Counted from the first letter of the stretch, positions 11,095 through 25,104 are shown. The stretch is 64,000 nucleotides of DNA from Riptortus pedestris (GCA_019009955.1 CM032228.1:211145001-211209000); one strand, 5' to 3'. Notes: generated from the letters alone by a model not told the origin. Made by a program: numbers and translations.

Positions 11095-13819
11095 AAGCAG
11101 TCAGTATCTATAACAGCTTGATTAATGTGATTTATTTTAAGGCATTATATTATTTTTGAAATGCATACTTCTTAATCTTTGTTTCAAAAAAAACCTTGAA
11201 TGGAAATCTCCTGAAAGTCCCCCTACGCAGTTGGTACATTAATTAGACAGTTTTTCCACATCATGAATGACACACTTGTGATGTCAGCTGACCATCTATT
11301 CTCTATTTCTCTCGTAGTAAAAACCATTTGTCAGTGACAATTGAAATTTAAGCTGGGCATAAATTGTGCAGGAACTCAGTTACTCAAAGTGAAAATCTGA
11401 TGAATAAAAGCAGAATATTACTTGCGGTATTGGTCTGAAAATAAATACATAAGGTTTATCTTTCCTGTTTTCGTTACAGATGTTAGTAACTGTGTGTGAG
11501 GCCTGATATCTATAAAACATAGTAAACGAAAGAGTAACACTAAACTGTGAAAAATATTTAAATTGGCTTGAAAGAAATGCACGATACAATAGCTAGATAA
11601 TATTATTGAGAGAGCGGATTTTCTTATATAAATTTTTGTCTTAGTATTTAATCTGACAATATTACTTTCCGGAATTATCTTATTATGGCAGGAATATTCT
11701 GCATATTTGGTTATATTGCAGAATTAGAATATGTGGTTGGTGGAAGTATAATGACATTCTTTACCGCTATCTTGTCTCAGTTTTAATACCATATAAAACT
11801 GAGGAACTTGGCTTTCTTTTTAAATTCCTTTCCTACAGCCCAATCAATTGAGTCATGGAATTAGACATGTACTCGTATTAATACATTATAATATTTATTT
11901 TTTTTAATTTTAATAATAGATAAGATTCATCTGTATAGTACCATTAAATGAAGTTTTCTCTATTATTTTTCAGGTAATGATTGGTTTATGGGAAATATCA
12001 TTTCAATTGTAATATAATCAATAAATCATTTTAATATGTGTTTTCCTTCTTTCTTGTAATAATATTAACGTTTGTTCCATTGCCGAAAGTGCTTTCATTG
12101 TGGAAACAATTTGTTTGAAGTTCATGATTTAAAAATTAGATTCTCCTCCATCGAGTTAGTCCAGCCTTCAGAATTGGGGTCTTAATCTCATTATTCGATG
12201 TGAAAAGTAAACTAAATTAATTTTTATGAAGATAAGTCACGACCTGCTTTAATTACTATGTAAATTATCTGTAAATAGACACTCCCTGATTTGCCTTTTT
12301 ATATTTTTATCATTTTCCTGTCACGTCTAATATGAAATTGAACACAAAAGATATGATAATTGTATTGCATTACTGAATTTTAAAAGAAAGAAAATCTGTA
12401 TTGAAGTCATATTTTTATTGACTTTATTGGAGGCAATTTTCTATCTTTATTAGAGCTTTTAATAGGTCAATTCATTCATTAATGATCTGACACTTTTCTT
12501 TTAATTATTTTTCAATGTAGTGGACGGAATGCTTAGTTTGCCAATATTCTCCTGGCTAAAGGGTTGTCAGACTGTGACAACTGTTTCCAACGGCTGGTAT
12601 GATAACGTTATCAAGTATATCAAGTAGTAGACAGGTCGCGAATTTACGGAAATCGGGACTATATTAATCATGAAAAATTTATGGTCGCAGCAATTAATCC
12701 TAACAATCAACCTGAAATCATAGCAATTTTTAAACTATTATTATTTATAAATGTACACTTTTGCGTTAGTATTATTTATTAACTTCCATTAGAATACATT
12801 TATAACTATGCTCTGCCCCGCACCTCCAAAATTAAATAGGAACTTATAACAAAACATCGCTTAAAAAAATTATTGAGAACAAAATGCCTGAACACATATA
12901 TACTGAAGATTTTTTTTTTTTAAATGATACTTAAACTAAATGAGACATGTATTCATTCAAAATACTATATTCCTCATATCATCAGCAATTCTTGCCTCCA
13001 TTATAATTCGTGAAATGTACCAAATTTGGATTGGCTTGCCTTTCTATAATATAACTGTCACGAAAATTAAAAGAAATAAAATTTTATTCGAGAAATAATT
13101 TCTGATTAAATTTTTTTTCTAAATAAAAGGGTTTGGGATATTAAAGAATTTATGTTTTGATTTTTGTGTTAAGGCCTTACAGTTTCAAAATTTTTTTTAC
13201 GATTCTTAAAAAATAAGGATAAGATATGAGGAAGACAAGAGCTGATGAGAAGAATAGTGGAGGCCTCGTATTACTTATTGTAGGAGTAGACAAGGACATA
13301 GAGAAAGGCTAGCCAAAACCCTTGAGCCTTACACAAAAGACATGACGGAAAATGTGACATAAATAGTTGGGATTTTCTTGGCATTATGTTTGGAGCAAGA
13401 CAAGCAGTATATTCCCCACAGTAACCATTTTGAAAAATCTTGTGTTTGCAAACGTAGTTATACGCCAGTGATGGTATTATTCTGACAGAACTATTAATTC
13501 TATTGTCAGAAAAATACCACTGGTGGTGAGGAAGCCGTGTTGGATTAATGAGTTCCTAGTGAAGTGTTAAGAAGAAATTGTAGATATATAAAAGCTAGCA
13601 ATATTTTGCTCTAAAGGGCCCATTAAGAATTTTTGATTAGCTTTCCTCTTCAAATCATTTGTCACAAAACGTTTATTTAATTTAAATGATGCTACTATTT
13701 TAATTATATTTAGGCATTTTATAATTTTGCTAATCATTAGATGACCGAATAGTATGAAAAATGAATTTTAATACAAATTCAACCCATCTTAGGTAACTAC
13801 AGTGCAGGAGTTTAATTTT
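11095..13819. other. AT-rich DNA, nothing recognised
   Basis: No element ends, no frame with coding-like composition and no structural RNA that I can see. Confidence 0.45.
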
Positions 13820-13995
13820 ACTATAACAGTGGGAATATAACATTTTTCGATCCGTATTATTATAACGAGAATATTTCGAATTTTAGGACCCCCCCCCCCC
13901 AACGTCTAACCCCTCTCCCCCTCCGTTAACTTTAACTACCTTGATCTTTCGTTTTACGTAAAACGCTTAAATATCGAAATATCGCAACTAACATC
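13820..13995 (+). mobile_element. Helentron-like fragment
   Basis: An internal fragment of the left block in plus orientation: TTTTTCGATCCG, ATTTCGAATTTT, the C-rich run at about 13888-13898, and CTTGATCTTTCGTTTTACG. Both ends are missing. Confidence 0.6.
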
Positions 13996-14800
13996 AATTA
14001 CTGTTTTCCGATTTAGGAAAACTACTAAAATATTCAAGTAATGTTAATTTGAACTAGTATGCCCATCAGAGAAGTTTCAAGTTGTTCAAGCTTTATTATA
14101 CCTGGACAAATATTTCACATCAAGTCTGTGGGAATGAAATTTAAAAGTTGCGACTTGTCATGTCTATATTGAACTATATGTTGAACGAGATGTAGTGGTT
14201 CTTTGAAACCACCTTTTTTGAGAACTGAATAATTTGTATTTAATTTCCTTCTTTTTGAAGCACTACGCTGTTCCTATACTGAGAGTAGTCCAATCTCATT
14301 CTCTCTACTTCGGTATATATGAAACAGCACCTGGTGATATTACATCCTTTTCTTTCTTTTCGCCGTCCATACTAAATAGATATTGTTCGTAGATAAGTGG
14401 TAGGGGCTTACTTGAGAAGCCATAGCCCAGTTTATCCAGAAATGGTTACCTTCCATCTCATCGGGATCCTTTCCCTTGTCTTCCATCTTCAAGATTGGGG
14501 TTTTACTCCCTACCGGGTCATACTTTCTCTCATTCACTCTCTTATCTATCACTCTCTTTATAGCCACTCGTAACCCTGTCTATCTCTTGCGCAAATAACA
14601 CTTTATAGGTTCACCTATAGCCTTTTTTAGTAACAATTTTGTTTTCCTGCTATTATGATGTCTCTTTTACCCAATATCTGCAATGTTTAGTGTCGAATAT
14701 ATGTACTGTGTAGCCTTTGTTTCATACATTTGTTTGTGTTTGTATGAGAATCAATTGGTTTTCCATATTTTTGCTCTGTGTCGTATCTGTAGTAGGAGAG

Positions 14801-15092
14801 ACACAGGTTAGTCACGTGAGTTAAGTCGTTTGGCTCAATATACTTTATAAACCTAGTGTTCTGGGCAGGTATGCCTTTTGTGTTTGTTACGAACTCTGGG
14901 TAAAGCAAGCAAACTGCGAACATGGCGTGTTAAGTAATGTAATACGTCGGTCTGTGCCGGGGTTATGTTAGTTCATATTCCGAATGTATTAAATAATAAT
15001 AGTCCCACCCTGGATAGAAAAGTTTGTAACCTGTAGATAACCCGTCCTAATTAGCCTCAGTTGCAAAAAGCGGATGTTAATAAATAATTTTT
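14801..15092 (+). repeat. tRNA-derived SINE, diverged
   Basis: The head is recognisable (CAGGTTAGTCACGTGAGTTA) but the B box is disrupted and extra sequence separates it from the body (CCCACCCTGGATAGAAAAG, TAACCTGTAGATAACCCGTC). The tail is TTAATAAATAAT. Confidence 0.55.
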
Positions 15093-15279
15093 TAAAATAA
15101 TAGTAGTATATTTTTTCAAATTTTGGACTCTTATTTAGAATATTTGGTTAACAAACTTGCACAAATCTCGGAAACCTAAATTGCATTACATGTTTTCATT
15201 TAAACAAGCCTAGGATGCAAACCTGTTTTTACGGTACTAATATATAATTCACCACATGTGAATGTATTAATCAATAATA

Positions 15280-15405
15280 GGGGCTCAGGTTAGCCACGTA
15301 AGTTAAGGATCTTCTTCTTTATCTCGCTTGGTAAACATGGGGTCGTGAGATCTATTCTCACATGGGCAATGGAAATTTATTTAACGATAAACATATTTAA
15401 TAATA
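15280..15405 (+). repeat. tRNA-derived SINE, 3' truncated
   Basis: Head GGGGCTCAGGTTAGCCACGT and GAGATCTATTCTCACATGGG, ending soon after ATTTATTTAACG. It lies directly upstream of another copy in the same orientation. Confidence 0.65.
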
Positions 15406-15414
15406 TATGTAGGA

Positions 15415-15690
15415 GGCTCAGGTTGGCCTTGCGAGTTAAAGCGTTGACTATTATCTCACATGGTAAACCTAGAGTGGCGAGTTCGATTCTGGCCTGGGCA
15501 AAGGAGATTATTTAGTGACGAAATTCATTAAATAACATCCTAAAATCCCACCTTGGCTAGAAAAGGGTGGTAGCCTGTAGATAACCCGTCCCGATTAGCC
15601 TAAGTTGCAAAAAGTGCATGTTAATAAATAATAATAATAATAATAATATATGTAGTGCTTTAGTAGCAGAAAGTGGATGTTAATAAATTA
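15415..15690 (+). repeat. tRNA-derived SINE, full length with repeated tail
   Basis: Head, B box (GAGTTCGATTCTGGCC), body and an (ATA)n tail to about 15650. A second short copy of the tail (AGTGGATGTTAATAAATTA) follows. Confidence 0.75.
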
Positions 15691-16644
15691 CATGCATTTA
15701 TTTTTTAATTAATAACTTCCACCTTTCCAGGTTTGCATTTCTGACACTATAATATGCTGTAACAATTTTGATGGGAACCTTTTTCATATAATTAATTAGC
15801 TCCGAAATATTACTTTTTTTTTATACCCGATTTCCTGAATGCGCTTATTATACGCAATGAATTTCAATTTAATTCGCACGCATTGTTGGAAGTTTTTGGG
15901 GAAAGCTCTAAACTTGTTTTAATGAGTTTAATTCTCCAATAATGACTCGCTTGAACTTTCGTGTAAAATCTACGGCATTTCCTTTTTTCGAAGTTGGCAC
16001 CAAATTCAACTGCCTTCTAGTTAGTATCTTTACGCTGGAAAGTTGATTTTATTTTAAAGCCTTTACTAATGATTTCTGGTATTATTTTCCTTTTCTGGCA
16101 GCTTGTTTTGAGGAATCGCTGCTCCACTGAATTTTATTACACGAATTATTATTTGTAGAGATTTATTTTATTACTACTATTATGTAAAATAATTGTTATG
16201 TATTAATATTTGAGGATTTCGTGTATTTATTATTCTCAATAGAATAACATTACTAAGCCTTTGATTTTTGAATAATCAAATTCACATACAATTTTAAAAT
16301 GTAATTAAACCTACTAAGTCAAATAAAGCAAGTAAAAGATATCATTATTTTACCTCCTAAAAATCTTCTCTTTTTTCCGTAACATTTAAACGTCATATTG
16401 ACGTTATTTTTGGGTATACACTTTTTATCTTACTATAAAATAAAATATACTTATGTTTGACAACATCTAAGATGCGCTAAAACCAAATCTAGCAGCTCTT
16501 CATGATATTCATGATAATGGACTCCTTTTACATACATGTCTTCGTTGATATTTTGATTTTGTACTTTCATTAATTGGACAATATTTATCACATATCGATT
16601 GTAATTTTTCGCTTACGTATTGCAGAGTGATCACTATTAAAAAG
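15691..16644. other. AT-rich DNA, nothing recognised
   Basis: Plain AT-rich sequence between a SINE and Helentron-like copy B. Confidence 0.45.
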
Positions 16645-16955
16645 TCCGTCACGCAGGGGCTGCGTAAACTAAGCAGATTTCCCACGTGAAGTTTAGCAAT
16701 AGAGAAATCTGCATGCTAGTAACACAAAACCACCGTAAGTAATTTGCAATAAGATTGGTTCTATACAATTTCTCGATCCGACGCATAATAACGGATATAT
16801 TTCGAATTTTCGAAAATCCCCCCTCTAAACCTCCTCCCCTCTCTCTGGTACGATTTTAGCCATTAACGAACTTGATCTGTCTTTTTACATAAAACAGTTA
16901 AATATCGAGTTTCGTAACGATTAAACAAAAATTGCGCCCGCTAGAGCGTTAACAG

Positions 16956-17036
<81 letters not shown>

Positions 17037-17156
17037 GAACGGACCTCATTTTCGTCATCTCCTGGGTAGGATCGATGGACATTTGAAGAAATTTTTCGAA
17101 ACTCGCGTCATGAGTACGACCTCAATAGCTGATTTCCCTTAAGGGAAATCTGCTAA
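16645..17156 (+). mobile_element. Helentron-like copy B
   Basis: This copy has both termini: 5' TCCGTCACGCAGGGGCTGCG with the subterminal GCAGATTTCCC, and a 3' palindrome ending CTTAAGGGAAATCTGCTAA. The central (TA)n tract spans about 16961-17032. It lacks part of the left block present in copy A, giving about 512 bp. It is one of the best-preserved 3' ends. Confidence 0.75.
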
Positions 17157-18084
17157 AACTTACTAGATCGTCTTTCGTATATTAAGTTCAAAAATATCTA
17201 CAGTTATCAAAAACAAATGGTTTTAAGTCAATTTTTCCAGATACATTTCAAAAATTACAACTTATCAATCAAATAGATTTTATTATTGTCAGTTTGCATG
17301 TTCCTTAGTTTACTTAGCCATTTCACCTTCGATATAAATGCTGGGGCAGCACTAAAATTCCAGTGGACTGATTATGAATTAGCCATTTAAATGAAATCAA
17401 TTGATCAGAAATTGAGTACTAATATTAATTAAAACACACTGGCAAGTCGTTGAATGAAAATGACGTACTTCCTTAACGGTCTGTATCACAAATTACATAA
17501 GGAATCAAAAGTTAAGCCGGCACATATACATACATATTAGCAAATGGTTCATTTACATGTCTAAGTTAAGCATATAAGAATTCATTTATACATGTTCAGA
17601 ATGAGATAAGAGGGTAAATCGTAGTTCCCTTTGAAAAATATAAACTTAGGAACCCTTTATAAACGACCTCCGAATATAGCTTCTCTAGAGCCTGCAAGGC
17701 TTATAAATTATGTATGTTCAGTAATATACTGGAGCATTTCTAAAATTTATAGGCCTACTTGATTGCCCTAACTGCTTATATCGTGACCTGCTGCTTAGAA
17801 ATAGGGCTTTTTCTTCAGATGTTTATAATACCCCCCCCCCAACTATTCCATTTGCTACTAGCAATAAATCATCATTGTAGAATTTGCTTCTAAAACTATC
17901 CGATTTAGCGAATATTTCTCGCATGTATATAAAATGGTGGGTGCTTGTGTGTGTAATCTGCTCATGTTGGGAACGTTCTCCACAAACTCGTCTGTGCATT
18001 GTAGAACTGTTTCATTTGAAGATTCCATCGATTCAGAGTGCTTAAAGTTCCTTTCAGTTTAAGCATATTAGTCGTAAATACGTA

Positions 18085-18208
18085 TTAGCAGATTTCCCTC
18101 AAGGGAAATCAGCTATTGAGGTTGTACTCATGACGGAATTTTCGAAATTTTTCTTCAAATGTCCATCGATCCTACCTAGTAGATGACGAAAATGAGGTCC
18201 GTTCAAAA

Positions 18209-18300
<92 letters not shown>

Positions 18301-18729
18301 CTGTTACCGCTCTAGCGGTGGCAATTTTTGTTTGATCGTTACCAAACTCGATATTTAGTCGTTTTATGTAAAAAGAAAGATCAAGTTCGTTAACGGCTGA
18401 AATCGGACCGGGGGGGGGGTTTAGAGGGGAGGATTTTCGAAAATTCGAAATATCTCCGTTACTATTCGTCGGATCGAAAAATTGTACAGAATCAATCTTA
18501 TTACAAATTAAATTTGCTATAAATATTGTTATATACATTTATTCTCTATCTTGAATATGAACCGAGATATTTGCATTTTTATTAAATCTGGGCGGCTAAC
18601 GGACGAAGTGCCTTTCCTGCCAAAAGCTAGTTCGGCCGTTTCATTAACTGCTCGGCTCTCGTGAAATTTCTCTATTGTAAAACTTCACGTGGGAAATCTG
18701 CTTAGTTTACGTAGCCCCTGCGTGACAGA
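18085..18729 (-). mobile_element. Helentron-like copy C
   Basis: A minus-strand copy with both termini. Its central (TA)n runs from about 18213 to 18296 and explains the long Tyr-Ile open frame at 18203-18538, which is not a gene. It contains a G-run near 18410 (the C-run on the element strand). The 5' end reads TCTGTCACGCAGGGG, one change from consensus. It is about 930 bp from copy B in opposite orientation. Confidence 0.75.
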
Positions 18730-20836
18730 CTTTTTCTTTAATAGGGTGAACCCTCCGGACAGAGTCGAAAAGGTAAAACGTTTCAGACCAATGTGTCGTA
18801 TTACACACATCTAGAATATCTGAATATTCCGAAAGCTTGGGATCTTCTCCAGAAAATCAATGTTCAAAGTTCCAAAGTCTTGGAACTGGATTCGCGCCCT
18901 ACGGAACTCCGAAATTTCTCGGCAAATAGGTCTTAAGACTCAGACTTAGTGGCTAAGTCACTTGAAGGAATCGATGGAGATGAATGGATTGAAGGTTGGC
19001 TGATGCTGATTAAGCGGCTTGGGATGATTTCCTGGAATAGGTGGATCTAGCATTGATTAAAGATTAGGGCCCAATGCTAAAAGGATTAGTCTTTATCTTG
19101 CTTGAATTAGAATTTGATTGTAGAGCTTGCGCATCTTCTTCAACTTTGTTGGGAGACTCCGCTTCTTGGCAACTGAGGATTAATTGAAGAATAATCTCTC
19201 CTCAAATTCTCGTTGTTTGTTTAGCTTAGACAGTAACTCAGAATTAGTTATATTCTGAAACACGTTCGACATAATATAACCATTTCATATAACCTCTTTT
19301 TTGTAATGTTTATGAATTGTAAATTCAGCGTGTTCGTATTTTCAGTAAGAGTTTTTATTGGAATGAAATGCCTAAATAACCTTTCTTTGGATTATCGGGA
19401 CGAGTTATCTCCTACCAATATACAACTGCATGATCATGACATCGAAACATTAAACCAGGAAAGTTGTTCGTGTTTGTGTTTACAGTTAGCCCAAATGTAC
19501 GTCTCTACGTATTGAGTGTTGCTCTTACAACAGGCTTCAGGAAGTGCTATTTGGCCTGTTCGTTATTGGAGTAAGAAATGGGATCCCGAACTTTGTTGTA
19601 GATAGGAAACCACCCTGGTAATCAATAGCTCTGAGATCAGATACCAGATATATTATCGGGTCTTTCTTGATGTGTGACGTCCAAGGCTTAAGAGCTTTCA
19701 ACTTATATCACACGTCTAGCCTTACATTAAGGCTCCAATTTATCAGCTTGATATTTATTGCCAAACTTTGCTGTGTAATATGTGGTGACTTTGGTATTTA
19801 ATGAAAGTATTAGTTCTGTAGAATAAGCTTGAATAGAATTTAAAACATTTGTAGTTAAAATGGCGTATTTCCTGTGGTGTTGGTATTTCTAATATTCTAT
19901 TCGAGTTGTGATTTGGCTTGGAAGAACTGCCCTTGACCTTTCATTACATCATATAACGTAATCAAGAACTTAAACAGGCGACGGTACGAGACGTATACAA
20001 ACATTGGACAGTATTTAATTACAAACGAAAGGAATTCAAACAAACAAGCTATATAATTTCACCAAATATTTACATATAGAAAGCGACTCCCTAAAACAAC
20101 AAATCCTGAAATGACTATCTTTTTACTTGCACTAGAACCTGTCATTAGCAATACACACACACACACACACACACACATGTTCAAATATAAAATATGCTGT
20201 TACAGCAACAGGCATACACAGAACAATCCTCAATAGCAATAAATTCGTGTATGAATTACTTATTACCTACTAGAATAAATATTTGCCCCAAATAATTCCC
20301 TACCTCCTAGAATTTCCCATAACGTATTTGCCATACGAAATACAACATAACTGACTGAGGAAATACGACATAACTGAGATGATAAATAAAAACAAGAAAT
20401 AAATAATATGATTTTTTTAATAATGTCTAATTCAGTCCGAGATCTCAATTATTTATAACTGCCTTTTTTTTATTTATTGAAGGTCTCCATTTATCAGTGT
20501 AGTGCTGGAGAAAGTTGTTTGTTGGATGTTTATCTTGGAAGCGATCCTCCAGTTTCTGCTGAGTTGGCTGACCCCTCTTCTTCTTCTCCCTCTTCTCTCG
20601 ATATCAGCTTCTGATAACAGAATAGCCTCTTCCAAGAGGCTCCTGCCACTGATAACCTTTCATGGCCGCTTTTTAATGAAACTTGCTAAACCATATTTAT
20701 TGCTTTACTGGCATCGTATAAGGAAGGAAAAACCTAGAAAGGGGCAGAAAAAAGACATTTCTATACCCTTTAACTTAATAACGCATTGCTTTGTTGACAG
20801 TTGGTGTTCTCTTGGTCAGGAGATTATTTTATTTTT
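18730..20836. other. Non-coding DNA with two moderate-GC patches
   Basis: About 18740-19150 and 20500-20700 are less AT-rich than the surroundings. The frame 20502-20858 (118 codons) begins with a Leu-rich stretch and runs into a SINE, so I do not accept it as a gene. Confidence 0.4.
20151..20177. repeat. (CA)n microsatellite
   Basis: Pure CA run of about 26 nt; no associated element seen. Confidence 0.9.
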
Positions 20837-21050
20837 GGGTCACAGGTTAGCCGTGTGAGTTAAATCGTTGGCCTCGGTCTCACATGGTAATCCTAGAGTG
20901 GCGAGTTCCATTCCCGTCTGGGTAAATAAGAATTTATTTAGTGAACTCACTCATTGAATAAAATCCTTATTCCCACCCTGGCTAGAAATAGGTGATAACC
21001 TGTAGATAGCCTGTCCCAATTAGCCATAGTAGGAAAAAGTGGACTTTAAT
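20837..21050 (+). repeat. tRNA-derived SINE, full length
   Basis: GGTCACAGGTTAGCCGTGTG, TTAAATCGTTGGCC, B-box region GAGTTCCATTCCCGTC, body and the TTAATAAATAATAAC tail. It forms an inverted pair with the copy at 21291. Confidence 0.75.
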
Positions 21051-21290
21051 AAATAATAACAATAAAAACACTTTTTATTTTTTTATTTTTAATAAATTAA
21101 AATGTGAGACATTTTAATATTCAGGGCAAGTAATCATAACGTTTATTTGATTGTTGTCCATTTTCATTTTAGCTAGATTTTGCTGTTTATATCCCTATAC
21201 TAACGTGAACATCGACATCAGTTGTTATGGTACGTTAAATCTCTTACCACCTCTAAATTACTACGTCTTAGTTATTTACGTGCACTTTAT

Positions 21291-21460
21291 GCAGCTGCAG
21301 CCAATAGGGCGAATCATCTACAGGTTACCATCCTTTTCTAGTCAGGGTTGAACTAAGGATTTTACTTAATGAGTTCGTCACTCAATAACTCCCTATTGCC
21401 CAGATGGGAATCGAACTCATGACTCTTAGGTTACCAAATTTACTACGATTAGCTTATCAA
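21291..21460 (-). repeat. tRNA-derived SINE, minus strand, partial
   Basis: Reverse of the family: CTACAGGTTACCATCC, CTAGTCAGGGTTGAACTAAG, GGGAATCGAACTCATGACTC. The poly-tail end is missing. Confidence 0.65.
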
Positions 21461-24424
21461 GCTGGTATAAAGGTATAAGTAAAATTAATATTGGAACTTG
21501 AGACTTGCCGTACTGAAGTTACTTCACTTAACCGAATGATTGATTACCTGACTTTAGCTGAAGTTTCATACATACTTGATTCATGGTTAGTTCATGACAT
21601 AATGTATATTTTAATTTCCTCCCAACAAGCATTAATTGTCGACTTTTAATTAGAATCGCAATCCATTCAATGGTTTTTTAAAACTCTATATTGTGTTTAC
21701 TATAAACAAAATTTTCAAATGGAAATAATAAAACAGAGTTGTAAGTGTGCTAGTTTAGCCTAGAAATGTTTGTTTTATCTTCAAAATAAGACCTGGGACC
21801 GCACTAAATATGTCATATATAAAATTGAAGCAACCGTACAGGTCTTCTTAGGAGTGTTTCATGCTTCTCAGTAGATACATGTTGTGAAATATTTTATACG
21901 AGGATGTATTGGACAGAAGTCTTCGGTAAAATGTTTATCTTGAACCAACAGACATTATTAATTCCGTAAGATATCAATTTAACATTTCAGTAGATATCCT
22001 GCTTCGAGTTCCGGCTCTGGCAGGATCAAGTAGGAATTTCATGAAATAGCTACCCAGAAACGTCCAAAAAAAAAGTCTTTACTTCTTAAGGGGGCGGATT
22101 AATCTTTGAAATGTTGCTCTGCCCGGAGACAGCCGTCCAACGAGCTCTCTCACTCTCACTCACTCTCTCTCTTTTATTTTTTATATCTCGACACCATTTC
22201 TCTCTCTCCCTCCACATTTTCCCCGTCCCTTTTTTTTCTCATTTCCCTCAGAAATATTAAGAGGGTAGTGCATTAAGAGTTACCCAGATTGCTACTTACT
22301 AGATTAAAATTTTTACCTCTCCCCGATGGCGCACATCCCCTCACCCTTCTCTATCACAGCTCGTGTTTCACCCTTTCAAACTCTCCCAGGGTTCTTACTT
22401 TTCTACTCACCTCTCTTTTCATCTTTTATTTCCAGCTCGGTGGTATCGTGAGTAATCCAAAGGACCCATGCTCCCTTATCTTAGAGGGAGGGGGGTATTC
22501 ATCATAGTTATTCCATAGTTGTGGGGCTTATTTCTATTATAAACTTTTGCAAATTTATAATTTAAATTATTTCCTTTGAACATCGCTATTTTTTGTTTAT
22601 ATTTAATAAAATAAAGTATACAATTTTTTTCTCTGTTAGGAAAAGTGAGACTTTGCCCCATACAGAGTTCTTTTCTATTGGAGAACGGGATTATTGCTGT
22701 GCGAAACCATTATTGCAACATCCTCATTTTAATAATTTAATTTTGGAGCGAACTTGGTTAGCTACCAAACAATATATATATTCTTTGCCCTTCCTTTTGC
22801 CGCTACAATTCCTGGGTTCATTCTCGAACAGTCATTACCACTGATAACAAACAGATTCTGCAAACGTCTTAACTCTGTTTAACCCTTGCTTCATGGTCAT
22901 TTAATGGAAGCCGGGGACTTTGGTGGTTGAGTGTGGTTTCCTTTTGAAAAATGAAGATAGACGGTGTTGGTAAATCTTTTTTTACCGTAGACATCTGTCT
23001 ACGTAATCTTTGTATCAGATTTTGCTTAAGGAAAATCAAGTGTTGAGGTGTACAAGACAAACATTTCTTAAAATATTCAAAGCCCAATGGAGTAGATGAT
23101 AAAAATAGGAACAGTTCTAATATGTATATGGATAGGTTTTATTTACTTCTTTGCCTTTAGTATTACAGAGCTATTTCAATTTTCGACTTTTCCATGTTCA
23201 CTTACTTACTTATGAGTTTTCTATAGCTAAACAGCACATGCCCAACTTAAATTTCAAGCCTTGTTTTCTTCTGGTTCTTACCAGGGAGAAAATACAAAAT
23301 CAGCTGTGACATGACGTCATTTTAGTTTTCCCAGAATTATTCAACTATCGCGATTTTCATCCTCCCAGTGTTTCTCAAGAATTACGAAAACCTTCCTTCT
23401 TAGTTACTTATTGAATACAGTGGGCAATGTTTAATTTTTGTCGCGTTAAAATCCTTGACGGCATTTCTTTAACTGAATCTGAAAGAGTTATGCACTCTTA
23501 TTAAAAAAAAAAGAAGAACTATGGTTAATTTTCTTTTTACATTTGTGACTCAAGTAGCACGTGCCACTTAAGGTGTGGAGCAAGCATAACACCTTGTTAT
23601 AACTGTATTATTTTACAACAGAAATGAGGTAAGCGTCCAGATGGTAAAAACTTCGCCGAGTTTTTAATTGATTGGAACACCTTTCAGATTTGTTTGTCTA
23701 TATTTAAATGTAACAAAGAAAGCCATGAGTATTTATTGGATCTGATGGACATATATGTTCTTACCCCTTCCCCTTGTGGGTGGTTATAAATGATTTTGAC
23801 AGTTTTAAAGCAGAATAAGCTTGGATTAATATAGAATATTGTTTAAACAGACTTTGGGATTGATGAGTGGCTGCGATAAAATCCCAAGTATGTTGGGGCG
23901 TTGGACAAAGCGGGCGGCGGTGTTTGCCATAGCCAGACAATGACTCATTTTATCATTAATCACTTTAATAGGCCATTATTTCACCGATATCCCACACATA
24001 TATTTGTCACCACCTTTGGTCGAACCCACTCTCATGAGGCCTCACTCATTTTCTCTCACGAACTAAAAAATACCCTTTGGGTCGTAATTTCATTCCACGA
24101 TTTATTGTCTTTAATTAAATTTATTAAATATTATTCAGTCTTTAAATAGTCTTCATCCCCTTGTCAAGTCAATCTAGTGATTCTGAATACTTATTGTAAA
24201 ACTGGGATCTAATCTGTGAAATTGATATTGTTTTATAAAGCTCATATTTGTCTATATCTGGTGAAGTTTGTAACGTTTACCAATCTTTCTATTTTAGTAT
24301 ATCGAAATTGTGCGATATCTTGTTATCTTTCGTTGCTCAGAGTCCTCCTGCTCTCATAAAAGGCCTATAGATATTAAAGGAATGGTTTTCAGAGACTTTG
24401 TGTTGTAATAATAAGGATTATATT
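21461..24424. other. Non-coding DNA
   Basis: Pyrimidine-rich at 22100-22450. A patch at 23860-24080 with GCGGGCGGCGGTG and TGACTCATTTTATCATTAAT has the look of conserved non-coding sequence, but comparison is needed to say so. No genes recognised. Confidence 0.4.
22139..22171. repeat. CT-rich polypyrimidine tract
   Basis: (CT)n with CACTCTC interruptions; pyrimidine-rich sequence continues to about 22255. Several T/C-rich stretches here produce spurious Leu/Phe-rich frames. Confidence 0.7.
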
Positions 24425-24660
24425 AGGAAAAGGAAAAATTAGCACACTCAAAAACAATGCTTCATTAGAGATAGAGTGCTTTCGGGAATACATGTCTCAT
24501 CTTCAGTGCACCAGAGCTAGGTTCTATATAGCTGGCTTCCTTTCTTCCAAGAAGGACAGTCTGTCCATATATAATAGTCTGTCCAGCCTGTTATATATAA
24601 TAGAACTCATCTCTAGAGCGGTGAAGCATTTTTTTTCTAGTTGAAGAGTTAACTTTTGTC
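24425..24660. mobile_element. Decayed inverted-repeat element
   Basis: The left side CAATGCTTCATTAGAGATAG pairs imperfectly with the right side CTCTAGAGCGGTGAAGCATT. It includes GCTTTCGGGAATACATGTCT followed by CATCTTCAG, recalling the CTTTCGAAGAC...CATCTTCAG segment of the element at 32423. Internal TATATATAATAG sequences repeat twice. The relationship is tentative. Confidence 0.35.
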
Positions 24661-25104
24661 TAATCTAATTCTGATAATGAGCCTCCATCAGCCACCCAGC
24701 ACAACTACTTTTGTATGTTCTGTATCAGTAAGTAAATAGTTATATTTTTTAAGAGGTATACTTTAAAGATGTGAACATTAATAACCCGCTTCATTTTGAG
24801 TTAATGATCTCTATTGATATGAGTTTAGAACAACAAATAATATTAAGGAAGAAATGTACAGAGAGAAATGAATTTTAGAACTAGCGTGGCGCTTCCATTT
24901 ATATATTGTATCCTGCATATTATTCTTTAATATTTATTTTATATCGTATATAGATCAGGTCTTCAAAATACTAGTTTTTCATATGTATGCATCTATAGGT
25001 CTATAAATTCTGAGTTATGAATATTATGCTTAATATAAATCAATAATCGCTTCTAATCTGCACCATTTATAGCGAAGGTTTATCAAACCCATATAATATA
25101 CATA

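Noticed and set aside
14340..14567. 75-codon minus-strand frame rich in Lys and Asp
   Set aside because: No recognisable family and no splice or promoter context; considered chance.
18203..18538. 111-codon minus-strand frame
   Set aside because: It is a read-through of the (TA)n core and flanks of a Helentron-like copy, giving a Tyr-Ile repeat; not a gene.
20502..20858. 118-codon plus-strand frame with a Leu-rich start
   Set aside because: No family match, no splice context, and its end lies inside a SINE copy.
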